DNA of 64,000 nt from Bradyrhizobium daqingense (GCF_021044685.1 NZ_CP088014.1:4636001-4700000), one strand, 5' to 3'; shown: positions 16,559 through 25,601, counted from the first letter of the stretch. Made by a program: numbers and translations. The notes: generated from the letters alone by a model not told the origin.

Positions 16559-17467
16559 TTACCGCCCCGCAAACAACGCCCGTTCGCGGTCCACGATCTC
16601 GCCGATGTAATCCGCCACCGCCCGGATCCGCGCGAGATCCTTGCTGTCGGCGTGCATCAGCATCCAGAACGTCCGCGTGATCGAGATCTCCTCCGGCAGC
16701 ACCGCCACGAGCTGCGGATAGTCGCTCGCCATGAAATGCGGCAGCACCGCGATGCCGAAACCGGAGAGCGTGGCATTGAGCTGCGCGATCAAATTGGCGC
16801 TGCGGAAGCGTGCGGAAATCTTCGGCGACACCTGCGGCAGATAGTCTAGCTCCGGCGTGAACAAGAGTTCCTCGATATAACCGACGAAGCGGTGCTGCGG
16901 CAGGTCCTGCCGGGACGCGATCTTTGGGAAGCGGTCGAGATAGGCGGGCGCGGCATAGAGCCCGAGGCGGTAGTCGAGCAGCTTGCGGCCGACGATGCGG
17001 CCCTCCTTCGGCATGGTCAGGCTGATGGCGATATCGGCCTCGCGTTTGGACAGGCTGAAAAGTCGCGCGGTGGCCACGAGTTGCAGGTCGAGATCGGGAT
17101 AGCGGTCCGCGAAGGGGGCCAGCCGCGGCGCCAGGAAGGCGGTGCCGAAGCCGTCGGGTGCGCCGATCCGCACGGTGCCGGTCAACCGCGCCACCGAGCC
17201 GCCGACCTGCTCCTGGTTGGCGACGATGGTCGATTCCATCGCTTCCGCGCTGTCGGCGACGCGCTGGCCGGCCTCGGTGAGGAGATAACCGGTCTTGCGC
17301 CGGTCAAACAGCTTGGCAGACAGGTGCTTCTCCAGCCGGTCGACGCGGCGGATCACCGTGGCATGGTCGACCCCGAGCTGTTTTGCCGCAGCCGACACCG
17401 AGCCGCCCCGCACGATGGCCAGCACGAAGCGAAAGTCGTCCCAGTCGATGCTACCTTGATCCAGCAT
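16559..17467 (-). CDS. LysR family transcriptional regulator next to valine operon
   Basis: 302 residues. The winged helix-turn-helix spans residues 7-66 (WDDFRFVLAIVRGGSVSAAAKQ, split by the usual turn, then VDHATVIRRVDRLEKHL), and the substrate domain runs to the C-terminus. The DFRFVLAIVRGGS start is common in a LysR branch of rhizobia. The ATG at 17467 is used; the upstream in-frame extension would run through the divergent promoter. It is transcribed away from mmsA with 102 bases between starts, so it probably governs the valine genes or itself. Confidence 0.88.
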   Translation of the reverse strand: MLDQGSIDWDDFRFVLAIVRGGSVSAAAKQLGVDHATVIRRVDRLEKHLSAKLFDRRKTGYLLTEAGQRVADSAEAMESTIVANQEQVGGSVARLTGTVRIGAPDGFGTAFLAPRLAPFADRYPDLDLQLVATARLFSLSKREADIAISLTMPKEGRIVGRKLLDYRLGLYAAPAYLDRFPKIASRQDLPQHRFVGYIEELLFTPELDYLPQVSPKISARFRSANLIAQLNATLSGFGIAVLPHFMASDYPQLVAVLPEEISITRTFWMLMHADSKDLARIRAVADYIGEIVDRERALFAGR

Positions 17468-17471
17468 TTTC

Positions 17472-17486
17472 GCACATCTATGGTGC
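17472..17486. promoter_or_regulatory. candidate LysR-binding inverted repeat upstream of mmsA
   Basis: GCAC-7-GTGC in the divergent region, only 5 bases from the LysR start, flanked by TT and AA that lengthen the symmetry. It is a typical position for autoregulation with activation of the divergent mmsA gene. Not proven. Confidence 0.4.
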
Positions 17487-17569
17487 AATATCTCAGACTT
17501 GAATCCCAATAAATGCAGGTCGATAGGATTTGTCAAAGCGTTCACGCTCGGCCTCAAGGAGATCATTCC

Positions 17570-19066
17570 ATGCGTTCAGTCGGACATTTCATCGGTGGCA
17601 AGGAAGTGAAGGGCACGTCGGGCCGGACGGCAGACGTCTTTGAGCCGATGACCGGCGACGTCCAGGCCAAGGTCGCGCTGGCCTCCAAGGCCGAGGTCCG
17701 CGCCGCCGTCGAGAACGCGCGCGCCGCGCAGCCGGAATGGGCCGCGACCAACCCGCAGCGCCGCGCCCGCGTCATGATGAAATTCCTCGAGCTGGTTCAG
17801 CGCGACTATGACAAGCTGGCCGAACTGCTCGCCCGCGAGCATGGCAAGACCGTGCCGGACGCCAAGGGCGACATCCAGCGCGGCCTCGAAGTCGCTGAAT
17901 TCGCCTGCGGCATCCCGCATCTGATGAAGGGCGAGTACACTGAAGGCGCCGGCCCCGGCATCGACATCTATTCCATGCGCCAGCCTCTCGGCGTCGTCGC
18001 CGGCATCACGCCGTTCAACTTCCCCGCCATGATCCCGATGTGGAAGTTCGCGCCCGCGATCGCCTGCGGCAACGCCTTCATCCTCAAGCCGTCCGAGCGC
18101 GACCCCGGCGTGCCGATGCTGCTCGCCGAGCTGATGATGGAAGCGGGCCTGCCGGCCGGCATCCTCAACGTCGTCAATGGCGACAAGGAGGCGGTCGACG
18201 CCATTCTCGACGATCCCGATATCAAGGCCGTGGGCTTCGTCGGCTCCACGCCGATCGCGCAGTACATCTATGAGCGCGCGGCGCAGACCGGCAAGCGCTG
18301 CCAGTGCTTCGGTGGTGCCAAGAACCACGCCATCATCATGCCCGATGCGGATATGGATCAGGCCGTCGACGCGCTGATCGGTGCTGGCTACGGCTCGGCG
18401 GGCGAGCGCTGCATGGCCGTGTCCGTCGCAGTCCCCGTCGGCAAGTCTACCGCCGACCGCCTGATGGAGAAGCTGATCCCGCGCGTCGAGAGCCTCAAGA
18501 TCGGCACCTCGATCGACCCGTCGGCCGATTACGGTCCGCTGGTCACGCGCGAGGCGGTCGAGAAGGTCAAGAGCTACATCGACATCGGCATCAAGGAAGG
18601 CGCGACGCTGGCCGTCGACGGCCGCGGCTTCAAGATGCAGGGCTACGAGAAGGGCTTCTATCTCGGCGGTTCGCTGTTCGACAACGTCACCAAGGACATG
18701 CGGATCTACAAGGAAGAGATCTTCGGCCCCGTGCTCTCGGTCGTCCGTGCGCATGACTACAAGGAAGCGCTGGCGCTGCCGTCGGATCACGACTACGGCA
18801 ACGGCGTTGCCATCTTCACCCGCGACGGTGACGCCGCGCGCGACTTCGCGGCCAAGGTCAATGTCGGCATGGTCGGCATCAACGTGCCGATCCCCGTGCC
18901 GATCGCCTATTACACCTTCGGCGGCTGGAAGAAGTCGGGCTTCGGCGATCTCAACCAGCACGGCCCGGACTCGGTCCGCTTCTACACCAAGACCAAGACG
19001 GTGACCTCGCGCTGGCCGTCCGGCGTCAAGGAAGGTGCGGAGTTCTCGATCCCGCTGATGAAGTAA
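17570..19066 (+). CDS. mmsA: CoA-acylating methylmalonate-semialdehyde dehydrogenase
   Basis: 498 residues, the usual length for MmsA. It converts (methyl)malonate semialdehyde, CoA and NAD+ to propionyl-/acetyl-CoA, CO2 and NADH, the last step of distal valine degradation. Seen: the ITPFNFPAMIPMW segment (Asn150 region), catalytic Cys281 in SAGERCMAVSVAV, and the NAD-binding GSTPIAQYIYERA. AAGGAG stands 8 bases before the ATG at 17570. The two mmsB-type partners and an acyl-CoA dehydrogenase follow, which secures the pathway assignment. A repeat separates it from the next gene, so expression may be partly uncoupled. Confidence 0.95.
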   Translation: MRSVGHFIGGKEVKGTSGRTADVFEPMTGDVQAKVALASKAEVRAAVENARAAQPEWAATNPQRRARVMMKFLELVQRDYDKLAELLAREHGKTVPDAKGDIQRGLEVAEFACGIPHLMKGEYTEGAGPGIDIYSMRQPLGVVAGITPFNFPAMIPMWKFAPAIACGNAFILKPSERDPGVPMLLAELMMEAGLPAGILNVVNGDKEAVDAILDDPDIKAVGFVGSTPIAQYIYERAAQTGKRCQCFGGAKNHAIIMPDADMDQAVDALIGAGYGSAGERCMAVSVAVPVGKSTADRLMEKLIPRVESLKIGTSIDPSADYGPLVTREAVEKVKSYIDIGIKEGATLAVDGRGFKMQGYEKGFYLGGSLFDNVTKDMRIYKEEIFGPVLSVVRAHDYKEALALPSDHDYGNGVAIFTRDGDAARDFAAKVNVGMVGINVPIPVPIAYYTFGGWKKSGFGDLNQHGPDSVRFYTKTKTVTSRWPSGVKEGAEFSIPLMK

Positions 19067-19079
19067 GGCTGTAGCCTAG

Positions 19080-19200
19080 CCCGTCATTGCGAGCGCAGCG
19101 AAGCAATCCAGAATCTTTCCCGGAGACAGCCTGGATTGTTTCGTCGCTTTCAGTGCAAAATTGCTCCGCAATTTTGTCACGAGCTCCTCGCGATGACGAG
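19080..19200. repeat. mosaic intergenic repeat (GTCATTGCGAGCGCAGCGAAGC type)
   Basis: Begins CCGTCATTGCGAGCGCAGCG, contains AATCCAGA and a complementary CTGGATTGTTTCGTCG half, then an inner AAATTGC/GCAATTT hairpin and a CGCGATGACGAGG end. It is inserted between mmsA and the acyl-CoA dehydrogenase gene, and its last bases reach the ribosome-binding region of the latter. The 26964-27050 element is of the same type. Confidence 0.75.
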
Positions 19201-19218
19201 GAAGGTGAGGAGCCCCGC

Positions 19219-20364
19219 ATGCAGTTCGCTCTGAACGAGGATCAGATCGCAATCCGCGACATGGCGCTAGCTTTCGCGGCCGAGAAGATCGCGCCGCACG
19301 CGCTGCGCTGGGACGAGGAGAAGCATTTCCCCGTCGAGGTGATGCGCGAGGCGGCAACGCTCGGCATGGGCGGCATCTACATCCGCGACGACGTCGGGGG
19401 CTCCGCCATGTTGCGGTTCGACGCCGCGCTGATCTTCGAGGCGCTGGCGACGGGATGCCCGACCACCTCGGCCTTCATCTCCATCCACAACATGGCGAGC
19501 TGGATGATCGATGCCTTCGGCAGCGACACCCAGCGCCAGAAGTGGTTGCCGAAGCTCTGCTCGATGGAGCTGATCGCGAGCTACTGCCTGACCGAGCCGG
19601 GCGCCGGTTCGGACGCGGCAGCCTTGCGCACCCGCGCGGTGCGCGATGGCGATCATTACGTCCTCAACGGCCAGAAGCAGTTCATTTCCGGCGCAGGCGG
19701 TACCGATCTTCTGGTCGCGATGGTCAGGACCGGCGGTGACGGTCCCGGCGGCATCTCGACCCTCGTCATCGACGGCAAGACGCCGGGCGTCTCCTTCGGC
19801 GCCAATGAGCGCAAGATGGGCTGGAACGCACAGCCGACCCGCGCCGTGATGTTCGAGAACGCCCGCGTGCCGGTGGCCAATCTCTTGAGCGAGGAAGGCA
19901 CAGGCTTCAAGATCGCGATGGCTGGCCTCGACGGCGGCCGCCTCAACATCACGGCGTGCTCGCTCGGCGGTGCGCAGACCGCGCTCGACAAGGCGCGCAG
20001 CTACATGAAGGAACGCAAGGCGTTCGGAAAGCGTCTCGACGAATTTCAGGCGCTGCAATTCCGCCTTGCCGACATGGCGATCGAGCTCGAGGCCGCGCGC
20101 ACCTTCCTGTGGCGTGCTGCTGCGGCGCTGGACCGGAAAGACCCTGATGCCACCATGCTCTGCGCGATGGCCAAGCGCTTCGGGACCGATGTCGGTTTCG
20201 AGGTCGCAAACCACGCGCTGCAGCTTCACGGCGGCTACGGCTACCTCAGCGAATATGGCATCGAGAAGATCGTGCGCGATCTGCGCGTGCACCAGATCCT
20301 CGAAGGCACCAACGAAATCATGCGGCTCATCGTGGCGCGCAAACTGATCGAGGGCGCGCGATGA
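19219..20364 (+). CDS. acyl-CoA dehydrogenase, probable isobutyryl-CoA dehydrogenase
   Basis: 381 residues. Acyl-CoA dehydrogenase landmarks: YCLTEPGAGSDAAA (FAD/substrate strand, about 122-135), QFISGAG, and the C-terminal LHGGYGYLSEYGIEK with catalytic base Glu362 in ILEGTNEIMR. The position between mmsA and a 3-hydroxyisobutyryl-CoA hydrolase points to oxidation of isobutyryl-CoA to methacrylyl-CoA with electrons going to ETF. The start follows GTGAGGAG by 7 bases. Its stop overlaps the next start (ATGA, 20361-20364). The substrate assignment is contextual; 2-methylbutyryl- or short straight chains remain possible. Confidence 0.88.
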   Translation: MQFALNEDQIAIRDMALAFAAEKIAPHALRWDEEKHFPVEVMREAATLGMGGIYIRDDVGGSAMLRFDAALIFEALATGCPTTSAFISIHNMASWMIDAFGSDTQRQKWLPKLCSMELIASYCLTEPGAGSDAAALRTRAVRDGDHYVLNGQKQFISGAGGTDLLVAMVRTGGDGPGGISTLVIDGKTPGVSFGANERKMGWNAQPTRAVMFENARVPVANLLSEEGTGFKIAMAGLDGGRLNITACSLGGAQTALDKARSYMKERKAFGKRLDEFQALQFRLADMAIELEAARTFLWRAAAALDRKDPDATMLCAMAKRFGTDVGFEVANHALQLHGGYGYLSEYGIEKIVRDLRVHQILEGTNEIMRLIVARKLIEGAR

Positions 20365-21428
20365 GTTCAGTGGAAGAGGGCGATCTCATCGTCCGCCGCG
20401 AGGGCGCGGCGGGCGTGATCCGGCTCAACCGGCCCAAGGCGCTCAACGCCATGACGCTGGAGATGTCCATCGGCATCGATGCGGCGCTCGACCGGTTCGA
20501 GGCCGATCCGGACGTTGCCGTCATCGTGCTGGAAGGCGCAGGCGAGCGCGGCCTTTGTGCCGGCGGCGATATCAGGGGCCTCTGGGAGAGTTCGCACGCA
20601 GGCGGCGACCTCGGCGCGCGGTTCTGGCGCCAGGAATACGTCATGAACGCGCGGATCGCGAAATATCCGAAGCCCTATGTCGCATTCATGGACGGCCTCG
20701 TGATGGGCGGCGGCGTTGGTCTCTCCGGCCATGCGAGCCATCGTGTCGTCACCGATCGCACCAAGCTCGCAATGCCCGAGGTCGGGCTCGGCTTCTTCCC
20801 GGATGTCGGCGGCACCTGGCTGCTCTCTCGCGCGCCCGGCGAAATCGGCACCTATTTCGGCCTGACCGGCCAGACCATGAATGGTCCGGATGCGGTCCAT
20901 GCCAAATTCGCGGACGCCGTGGTGCCGGCGGCCAAATGGCCGGAGTTGCGCGAGGCGTTGACCAGGGTTCGTCAGGGCGCGACCGCGGCCGAGGTCAGCA
21001 AGCTCATCGATGGCTTTGCGACGGGCGAGACGGCCGGACCGGTCGCCGCCAAACAGGCGATCATCGATGCGCTGTTCGGGTTCGACCGGATGGAGGACAT
21101 CTTCGCTGCGCTTACGCGCGACGGCTCCGAATTCGCAATGGCCACACTGAAGACGCTCAACGAAAAATCGCCTCGCGGCATGGTGGTGACGCTGAAGCTG
21201 CGGCGCCTTGCGCGCACCGCGTCGAGCCTGGAGGAGTGCCTGGTGCGAGAATACCGCGCCGCGCTGGAGGTCTTCCGCAGCGACGATTTCCGCGAGGGCG
21301 TGCGCGCGGCCGTGATCGACAAGGACCGCAACCCGACGTGGTCGCCGCCGCGGATCGAGGATGTGACGCCGGAGATGCTTGCGCCGTATCTCGCCGAGAT
21401 CGGCGCCGATGAACTGAAGTTCAACTAA
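20361..21428 (+). CDS. 3-hydroxyisobutyryl-CoA hydrolase
   Basis: 355 residues, longer than ordinary enoyl-CoA hydratases and typical of this hydrolase branch of the crotonase fold. Seen: LCAGGDIRGLW (about 65-75), MGGGVGLSGHAS (oxyanion hole) and MPEVGLGFFPDVGGTWLLSR with the Glu140/Asp148 pair spaced as in the human hydrolase (Glu169/Asp177). It releases CoA from 3-hydroxyisobutyryl-CoA in valine breakdown, protecting against methacrylyl-CoA build-up. It overlaps the acyl-CoA dehydrogenase gene by 4 bases and is followed by mmsB after 25 bases. No separate methacrylyl-CoA hydratase is seen in the operon. Confidence 0.9.
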   Translation: MSSVEEGDLIVRREGAAGVIRLNRPKALNAMTLEMSIGIDAALDRFEADPDVAVIVLEGAGERGLCAGGDIRGLWESSHAGGDLGARFWRQEYVMNARIAKYPKPYVAFMDGLVMGGGVGLSGHASHRVVTDRTKLAMPEVGLGFFPDVGGTWLLSRAPGEIGTYFGLTGQTMNGPDAVHAKFADAVVPAAKWPELREALTRVRQGATAAEVSKLIDGFATGETAGPVAAKQAIIDALFGFDRMEDIFAALTRDGSEFAMATLKTLNEKSPRGMVVTLKLRRLARTASSLEECLVREYRAALEVFRSDDFREGVRAAVIDKDRNPTWSPPRIEDVTPEMLAPYLAEIGADELKFN

Positions 21429-21453
21429 CAACGCGACAGCGGAGGAAACGACA

Positions 21454-22344
21454 ATGGCCACGATCGCATTCATCGGGCTCGGCAATATGGGCGGCCCGAT
21501 GGCCGCCAACCTGGTCAAGGGCGGCCACACGGTGGTTGCCTTCGACCTCGTCGAAGCCTCGCGCGCGCAGGCCAAGGCCGATGGCGCTGATATCGCCGAC
21601 AGCGCAGCGGGCGCGGTGACGGGCGCCGATGTCGTGGTCACCATGCTGCCGGCCGGCAAGCACGTGCTCGGCGTCTGGAACGAGGTCGTGCCTGCCATGA
21701 CCAAAGGCACGCTGATCATCGATAGCTCCACCATCGACGTCGAGAGCGCGCGGCAGGCCCATGCGCTGGCCGCCAAGCACGGCGTGCTCTCGGTCGACGC
21801 GCCGGTCTCCGGCGGCACCGGTGGTGCCAAGGGCGCAACGTTGACCTTCATGTGCGGCGGCGAGGAGAGTGCGTTTGCGGCGGCCAAGCCCGTGCTGGAG
21901 AAGATGGGCAAGAAGATCGTGCATTGCGGCGGCGCCGGTGCAGGACAGGCGGCCAAGATCTGCAACAACATGATCCTCGGCATTTCCATGATTGCGGTGA
22001 GCGAGGCTTTTGCGCTCGGCGAGAAGCTCGGCCTCTCGCATCAGGCGCTGTTCGACGTCGCCTCGACCTCGTCGGGCCAGTGCTGGTCGCTGACGACCTA
22101 TTGCCCGGTTCCGGGTCCGGTGCCGACCTCGCCGGCGAACAACGACTACAAGCCGGGCTTCGCCTCGGCCCTGATGGTGAAGGATCTGACCCTGGCGCAG
22201 GACGCGGCGAAGGCCGCCGGCGCGGCGACACCCCTCGGCAAGCATGCGCAGGAGATCTATCAGTCTTTCGACGCAGCCGGGCAAGGCGGGGTGGATTTTT
22301 CCGGAATTATCAAGCACGTTAGGAGTCTAGCCGGGAAAGCTTGA
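21454..22344 (+). CDS. mmsB: 3-hydroxyisobutyrate dehydrogenase
   Basis: 296 residues. The N-terminal Rossmann motif is IAFIGLGNMGGPMAANL; the substrate loop DAPVSGGTGGAKGATL lies near residue 115; catalytic Lys168 is in GQAAKICNNM; the C-terminus KDLTLAQDAAK is characteristic. It oxidises 3-hydroxyisobutyrate to methylmalonate semialdehyde with NAD+, feeding MmsA upstream. AGCGGAGG precedes the start by about 9 bases. Its TGA overlaps the acyl-CoA synthetase start by one base (22344). Confidence 0.95.
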   Translation: MATIAFIGLGNMGGPMAANLVKGGHTVVAFDLVEASRAQAKADGADIADSAAGAVTGADVVVTMLPAGKHVLGVWNEVVPAMTKGTLIIDSSTIDVESARQAHALAAKHGVLSVDAPVSGGTGGAKGATLTFMCGGEESAFAAAKPVLEKMGKKIVHCGGAGAGQAAKICNNMILGISMIAVSEAFALGEKLGLSHQALFDVASTSSGQCWSLTTYCPVPGPVPTSPANNDYKPGFASALMVKDLTLAQDAAKAAGAATPLGKHAQEIYQSFDAAGQGGVDFSGIIKHVRSLAGKA

Positions 22345-24062
22345 TGACGACATTTCAGGAAGCGCGCGCGTTTCTGCTAAAGCACCGCACGGATTACGCG
22401 ACAGCGGTCGAAGGTTTTCGCTGGCCCGATCCGGTTCCCTTCAACTGGGCGCTCGACTGGTTCGACGCCGAGCTCGCGGCGAATGCGGACAGCAAGGATC
22501 GCCCCGCGCTCTGGATCGTCGATGCCGCACAGGACAAGCAGACAAAGCTCTCCTTCGCGGCGCTCTCGAGGCGTTCGAACCAGGTCGCAAATTTTCTTCG
22601 TGCGCAGGGCTTGAAGCGTGGCGACCACCTTTTGCTGCTGCTCGGCAATGTGGTTCCGCTGTGGGAGACGATGCTGGCGGCGATGAAGCTCGGCGTCGTC
22701 GTGATACCCGCGACGACGCTGCTGACCGCCGAAGAACTGCGCGACCGGCTCGATCGCGGCAGGGCCAAGGCGGTGGTGGCCGCCGAGGACCAGGTCGCGA
22801 AATTCGCCAGCCTTGGCGCCGAGAATGTCGTTCGCATCGTGGTCGGCGCGGCATCCGATGGCTGGCTGGCCTACGACGAGGCGGCGAAGGCTTCGGAGAG
22901 CTTTGCAGCCGACGGCCCGACCAACGCCGACGACCCGATGCTGCTCTATTTCACCTCGGGCACGACGGCCAAGCCGAAGCTGGTGCGGCACAGTCAGCGC
23001 AGCTATCCCGTCGGCCATCTCTCGACGATGTACTGGATCGGACTGCAACCCGGCGACGTCCATCTCAACATCTCATCGCCCGGCTGGGCCAAGCATGCCT
23101 GGAGCTGTTTTTTCGCGCCGTGGAATGCGGGCGCGACGGTGTTCGTGGTCAATCAGCCGCGCTTCGACGCAAAAGCTCTGCTCGTCACCATCGGCCGTTG
23201 CGGCGTCACCACGCTGTGCGCGCCGCCGACGGTGTGGCGGTTGTTCATTCAGGAGAACCTGGCCTCGTTCAAGGTCGCGCTTCGCGAGGTCTGCGGCGCC
23301 GGCGAGCCGCTTAATCCCGAAGTGATCGACCAGGTGCAGGCCGCCTGGGGCCTGACCATTCGTGACGGCTACGGCCAGACCGAGACCACCGCGCTTGCAG
23401 GCAACTCACCGGGCCAGCCGATCAAGGTCGGCTCGATGGGCCGGCCGCTGCCGGGCTATCGCGTGCAGGTCAGCGATGCCGATGGCCATCCGGCGAGGGA
23501 GGGCGAGGTGGCCTTGCTGCTGGGCGCCGATCGCCCCGCCGGTCTGATGCAGGGCTATCAGGGCGATGACGGCAGGCTCTCGGGTGCCGAAGGCGAGCTC
23601 TATCGCAGCGGCGATGTCGTGTTCGCCGATGAGGACGGCTATCTCACCTTCGTCGGCCGTTCCGACGACGTATTCAAATCCTCCGACTACCGCATCAGTC
23701 CGTTCGAGCTGGAGAGCGTGCTGCTCGAACATGAGCTGGTGGCGGAAGCTGCCGTGGTGCCGAGCCCCGATCCGATCCGGCTCGCCATCCCCAAGGCCTT
23801 CGTGCTGCTGACGTCAGGCGCCGAGCGTTCGCCCGAAACGGCGCTGTCGATCTTCCGGCACCTGCACACGCGGCTTGCGCCGTTCAAGCGGATCCGCCGC
23901 CTCGAAATCGTCACGGAGTTGCCGAAGACGATTTCTGGAAAGATCCGCCGTGTTCAGCTACGCAGGCTGGAGCGCGACGACGATCGCAACGATCCGCTAC
24001 GCGGCCGGGAATTCCGCGAGGAGGATTTTCCGGAGCTGGCGAAGACACGGGGTGAGACCTAA
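22344..24062 (+). CDS. AMP-dependent acyl-CoA synthetase
   Basis: 572 residues. ANL-superfamily motifs: the phosphate loop YFTSGTTAKPKLVRHS (202-217), the GYGQTETT adenylate motif, YRSGDVVFADEDGY (A7), and the catalytic Lys in LPKTISGKIRR near the end. It forms an acyl-adenylate and then an acyl-CoA from ATP, CoA and a carboxylic acid. The medium-chain/benzoate-like architecture does not fix the acid. Translation is coupled to mmsB (stop/start overlap TGATG). A MaoC protein starts on the base after its stop. Placement suggests activation of a branched or short-chain acid feeding the same pathway. Confidence 0.87.
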   Translation: MTTFQEARAFLLKHRTDYATAVEGFRWPDPVPFNWALDWFDAELAANADSKDRPALWIVDAAQDKQTKLSFAALSRRSNQVANFLRAQGLKRGDHLLLLLGNVVPLWETMLAAMKLGVVVIPATTLLTAEELRDRLDRGRAKAVVAAEDQVAKFASLGAENVVRIVVGAASDGWLAYDEAAKASESFAADGPTNADDPMLLYFTSGTTAKPKLVRHSQRSYPVGHLSTMYWIGLQPGDVHLNISSPGWAKHAWSCFFAPWNAGATVFVVNQPRFDAKALLVTIGRCGVTTLCAPPTVWRLFIQENLASFKVALREVCGAGEPLNPEVIDQVQAAWGLTIRDGYGQTETTALAGNSPGQPIKVGSMGRPLPGYRVQVSDADGHPAREGEVALLLGADRPAGLMQGYQGDDGRLSGAEGELYRSGDVVFADEDGYLTFVGRSDDVFKSSDYRISPFELESVLLEHELVAEAAVVPSPDPIRLAIPKAFVLLTSGAERSPETALSIFRHLHTRLAPFKRIRRLEIVTELPKTISGKIRRVQLRRLERDDDRNDPLRGREFREEDFPELAKTRGET

Positions 24063-24542
24063 GTGAACGAAGTCTGGAAGAAGCCGCCGATTTCCCTGGA
24101 TGCCTATCAGGCCATGGTCGGCAAGGAGATCGGCCTGTCCTCGTGGCATCTGATCGACCAGCCCCGCATCGATACCTATGCCGACGTGATCGAGGATCAC
24201 CAGTTCATCCACGTCGATCCCGAACGCGCGAAGAAAGAGACCGCGTTCGGAACGACCATCGCGCACGGTTTTCTCACGATGTCGCTGATGTCGATCATGT
24301 CCTACGAGGTGATGCCCGTGATCGCGGGCACCACGATGGGTGTGAACTACGGCTTCGACAAGCTGCGCTTCATCTCGCCGGTCCGCTCGGGCAAGCGCGT
24401 TCGCGGCCGCTTCGTGCTGGCCGAAGCCAAGCTGCGCAAGCCGAACGAATTGCAGTCCCGCACCAATGTCACCGTCGAGATCGAAGGCGAGGACAAGCCC
24501 GCGCTGGTCGCGGAGTGGCTGGGTCTGATCTATTTCGCGTAG
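24063..24542 (+). CDS. MaoC family (R)-specific enoyl-CoA hydratase
   Basis: 159 residues starting with GTG directly after the synthetase stop. The hotdog hydratase motif is complete: YADVIEDHQFIHVDPERA (Asp/His catalytic pair) followed by TTIAHGFLTMSLMS. Such proteins hydrate trans-2-enoyl-CoA to (R)-3-hydroxyacyl-CoA. It may serve as the missing hydratase step near the valine genes, or form an R-specific pair with the SDR at 24659, which resembles (3R)-hydroxyacyl-CoA dehydrogenases. The start lacks a distinct ribosome-binding sequence, so translation is probably by coupling. Confidence 0.88.
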   Translation: MNEVWKKPPISLDAYQAMVGKEIGLSSWHLIDQPRIDTYADVIEDHQFIHVDPERAKKETAFGTTIAHGFLTMSLMSIMSYEVMPVIAGTTMGVNYGFDKLRFISPVRSGKRVRGRFVLAEAKLRKPNELQSRTNVTVEIEGEDKPALVAEWLGLIYFA

Positions 24543-24550
24543 ACTCCGCC

Positions 24551-24636
24551 GTCATTGCCGGGCTTGACCCGGCAACCCATCGCTGCTCAAAAGCCTGTCA
24601 ATTTGATGGATGACCGGGTCAAGCCCGGCCATGACG
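24551..24636. repeat. mosaic intergenic inverted repeat (CCGGGCTTGACCCGG type)
   Basis: GTCATTGCCGGGCTTGACCC at the left and GGGTCAAGCCCGGCCATGAC at the right are complementary arms around a 40-base centre. It sits between the MaoC and SDR genes and may attenuate transcription into the SDR. Confidence 0.75.
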
Positions 24637-24658
24637 ACCAGCACGTAGGAAAGCACTC

Positions 24659-25576
24659 ATGGCAATCAGGTTCGACGGACGCGTCGCCATCGTTACCGGC
24701 GCGGGCAATGGTCTCGGCAAGGCGCATGCGCTGGGATTGGCCAGCCGCGGCGCCAAGGTCGTCGTCAACGATTTCGGCGGCGCGCGTGACGGCACGGGCG
24801 GCTCACTGTCGCCGGCCGAAGCGGTGGTCGAGGAGATTCGCAAGGCAGGCGGCACGGCGATGGCTGACGGCGCCGACGTCTCGAATTTCGAGCAGGTCAC
24901 CGCCATGGTCGAGCGCGCCACCAAGGAATGGGGCAGCGTCGACCTCTTGTGCGCCAATGCCGGCATCCTGCGCGACAAGTCCTTCGGCAAGATGGAAGCG
25001 GCTGATTTCCAGAAGGTGCTCGACGTGCATCTCGTCGGCACCTTCTATTGCTGCAAGGCAGCCTGGGCCGGCATGCGCGACCGCAATTACGGCCGCATCG
25101 TGCTGACCACCTCGTCCTCCGGCCTCTATGGCAATTTCGGCCAGGCCAATTACGGCGCCGCCAAGTCGGGCATGGTCGGCTTGATGAACGTGCTGGCCGA
25201 GGAAGGCCGCAAGAACGACATCCGCGTCAACATCATCTCGCCGACGGCGGCAACCCGCATGACCGAAGAGCTGCTGCCGCCACAGGCGTTGCAGCTGATG
25301 AAGCCGAACGCGATCACGCCTGCGGTCGAGTACATGCTCAGCGAGGACGCGCCGACCCGCACCATCATGGGTGCCGGCGCCGGCTCCTTCGCCGTGATCA
25401 AGATTTTGGAGAGCGAGGGCATCAACCTGCCGGAATCCGAATGGACCCCGGACGCGGTCGCCGCACACTTCGCCGAGATCAGCGACATGTCGAAGGCCAA
25501 GGCCCTGACCGGAGCGTTCGAGCAGACGCAGAAATACGTTGCCCAAGCCGCGGTGCGAGCGGGGATCAAGCTGTAA
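24659..25576 (+). CDS. short-chain dehydrogenase, (3R)-hydroxyacyl-CoA dehydrogenase-like
   Basis: 305 residues, a long SDR. Cofactor motif TGAGNGLGKAHALGL (about 13-27) followed by VVVNDFGGARDG; NAG at CANAGILRD; catalytic Ser-Tyr-Lys in TTSSSGLYGNFGQANYGAAK. The VVNDFGG and LSPAEAVVEEI features match the dehydrogenase part of peroxisomal multifunctional enzyme type 2, which oxidises (3R)-hydroxyacyl-CoA with NAD+. Together with the MaoC protein it could form a split version of that enzyme. The C-terminal 60 residues extend beyond the SDR core. Confidence 0.85.
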   Translation: MAIRFDGRVAIVTGAGNGLGKAHALGLASRGAKVVVNDFGGARDGTGGSLSPAEAVVEEIRKAGGTAMADGADVSNFEQVTAMVERATKEWGSVDLLCANAGILRDKSFGKMEAADFQKVLDVHLVGTFYCCKAAWAGMRDRNYGRIVLTTSSSGLYGNFGQANYGAAKSGMVGLMNVLAEEGRKNDIRVNIISPTAATRMTEELLPPQALQLMKPNAITPAVEYMLSEDAPTRTIMGAGAGSFAVIKILESEGINLPESEWTPDAVAAHFAEISDMSKAKALTGAFEQTQKYVAQAAVRAGIKL

Positions 25577-25601
25577 GCGAGAGCATAAGCGCACTCTCAG
25601 C

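Noticed and set aside
19080..19200. Possible small RNA or tRNA-like fold in the gap after mmsA
   Set aside because: The folding is explained by the dispersed repeat, and no acceptor/T-arm consensus is present.
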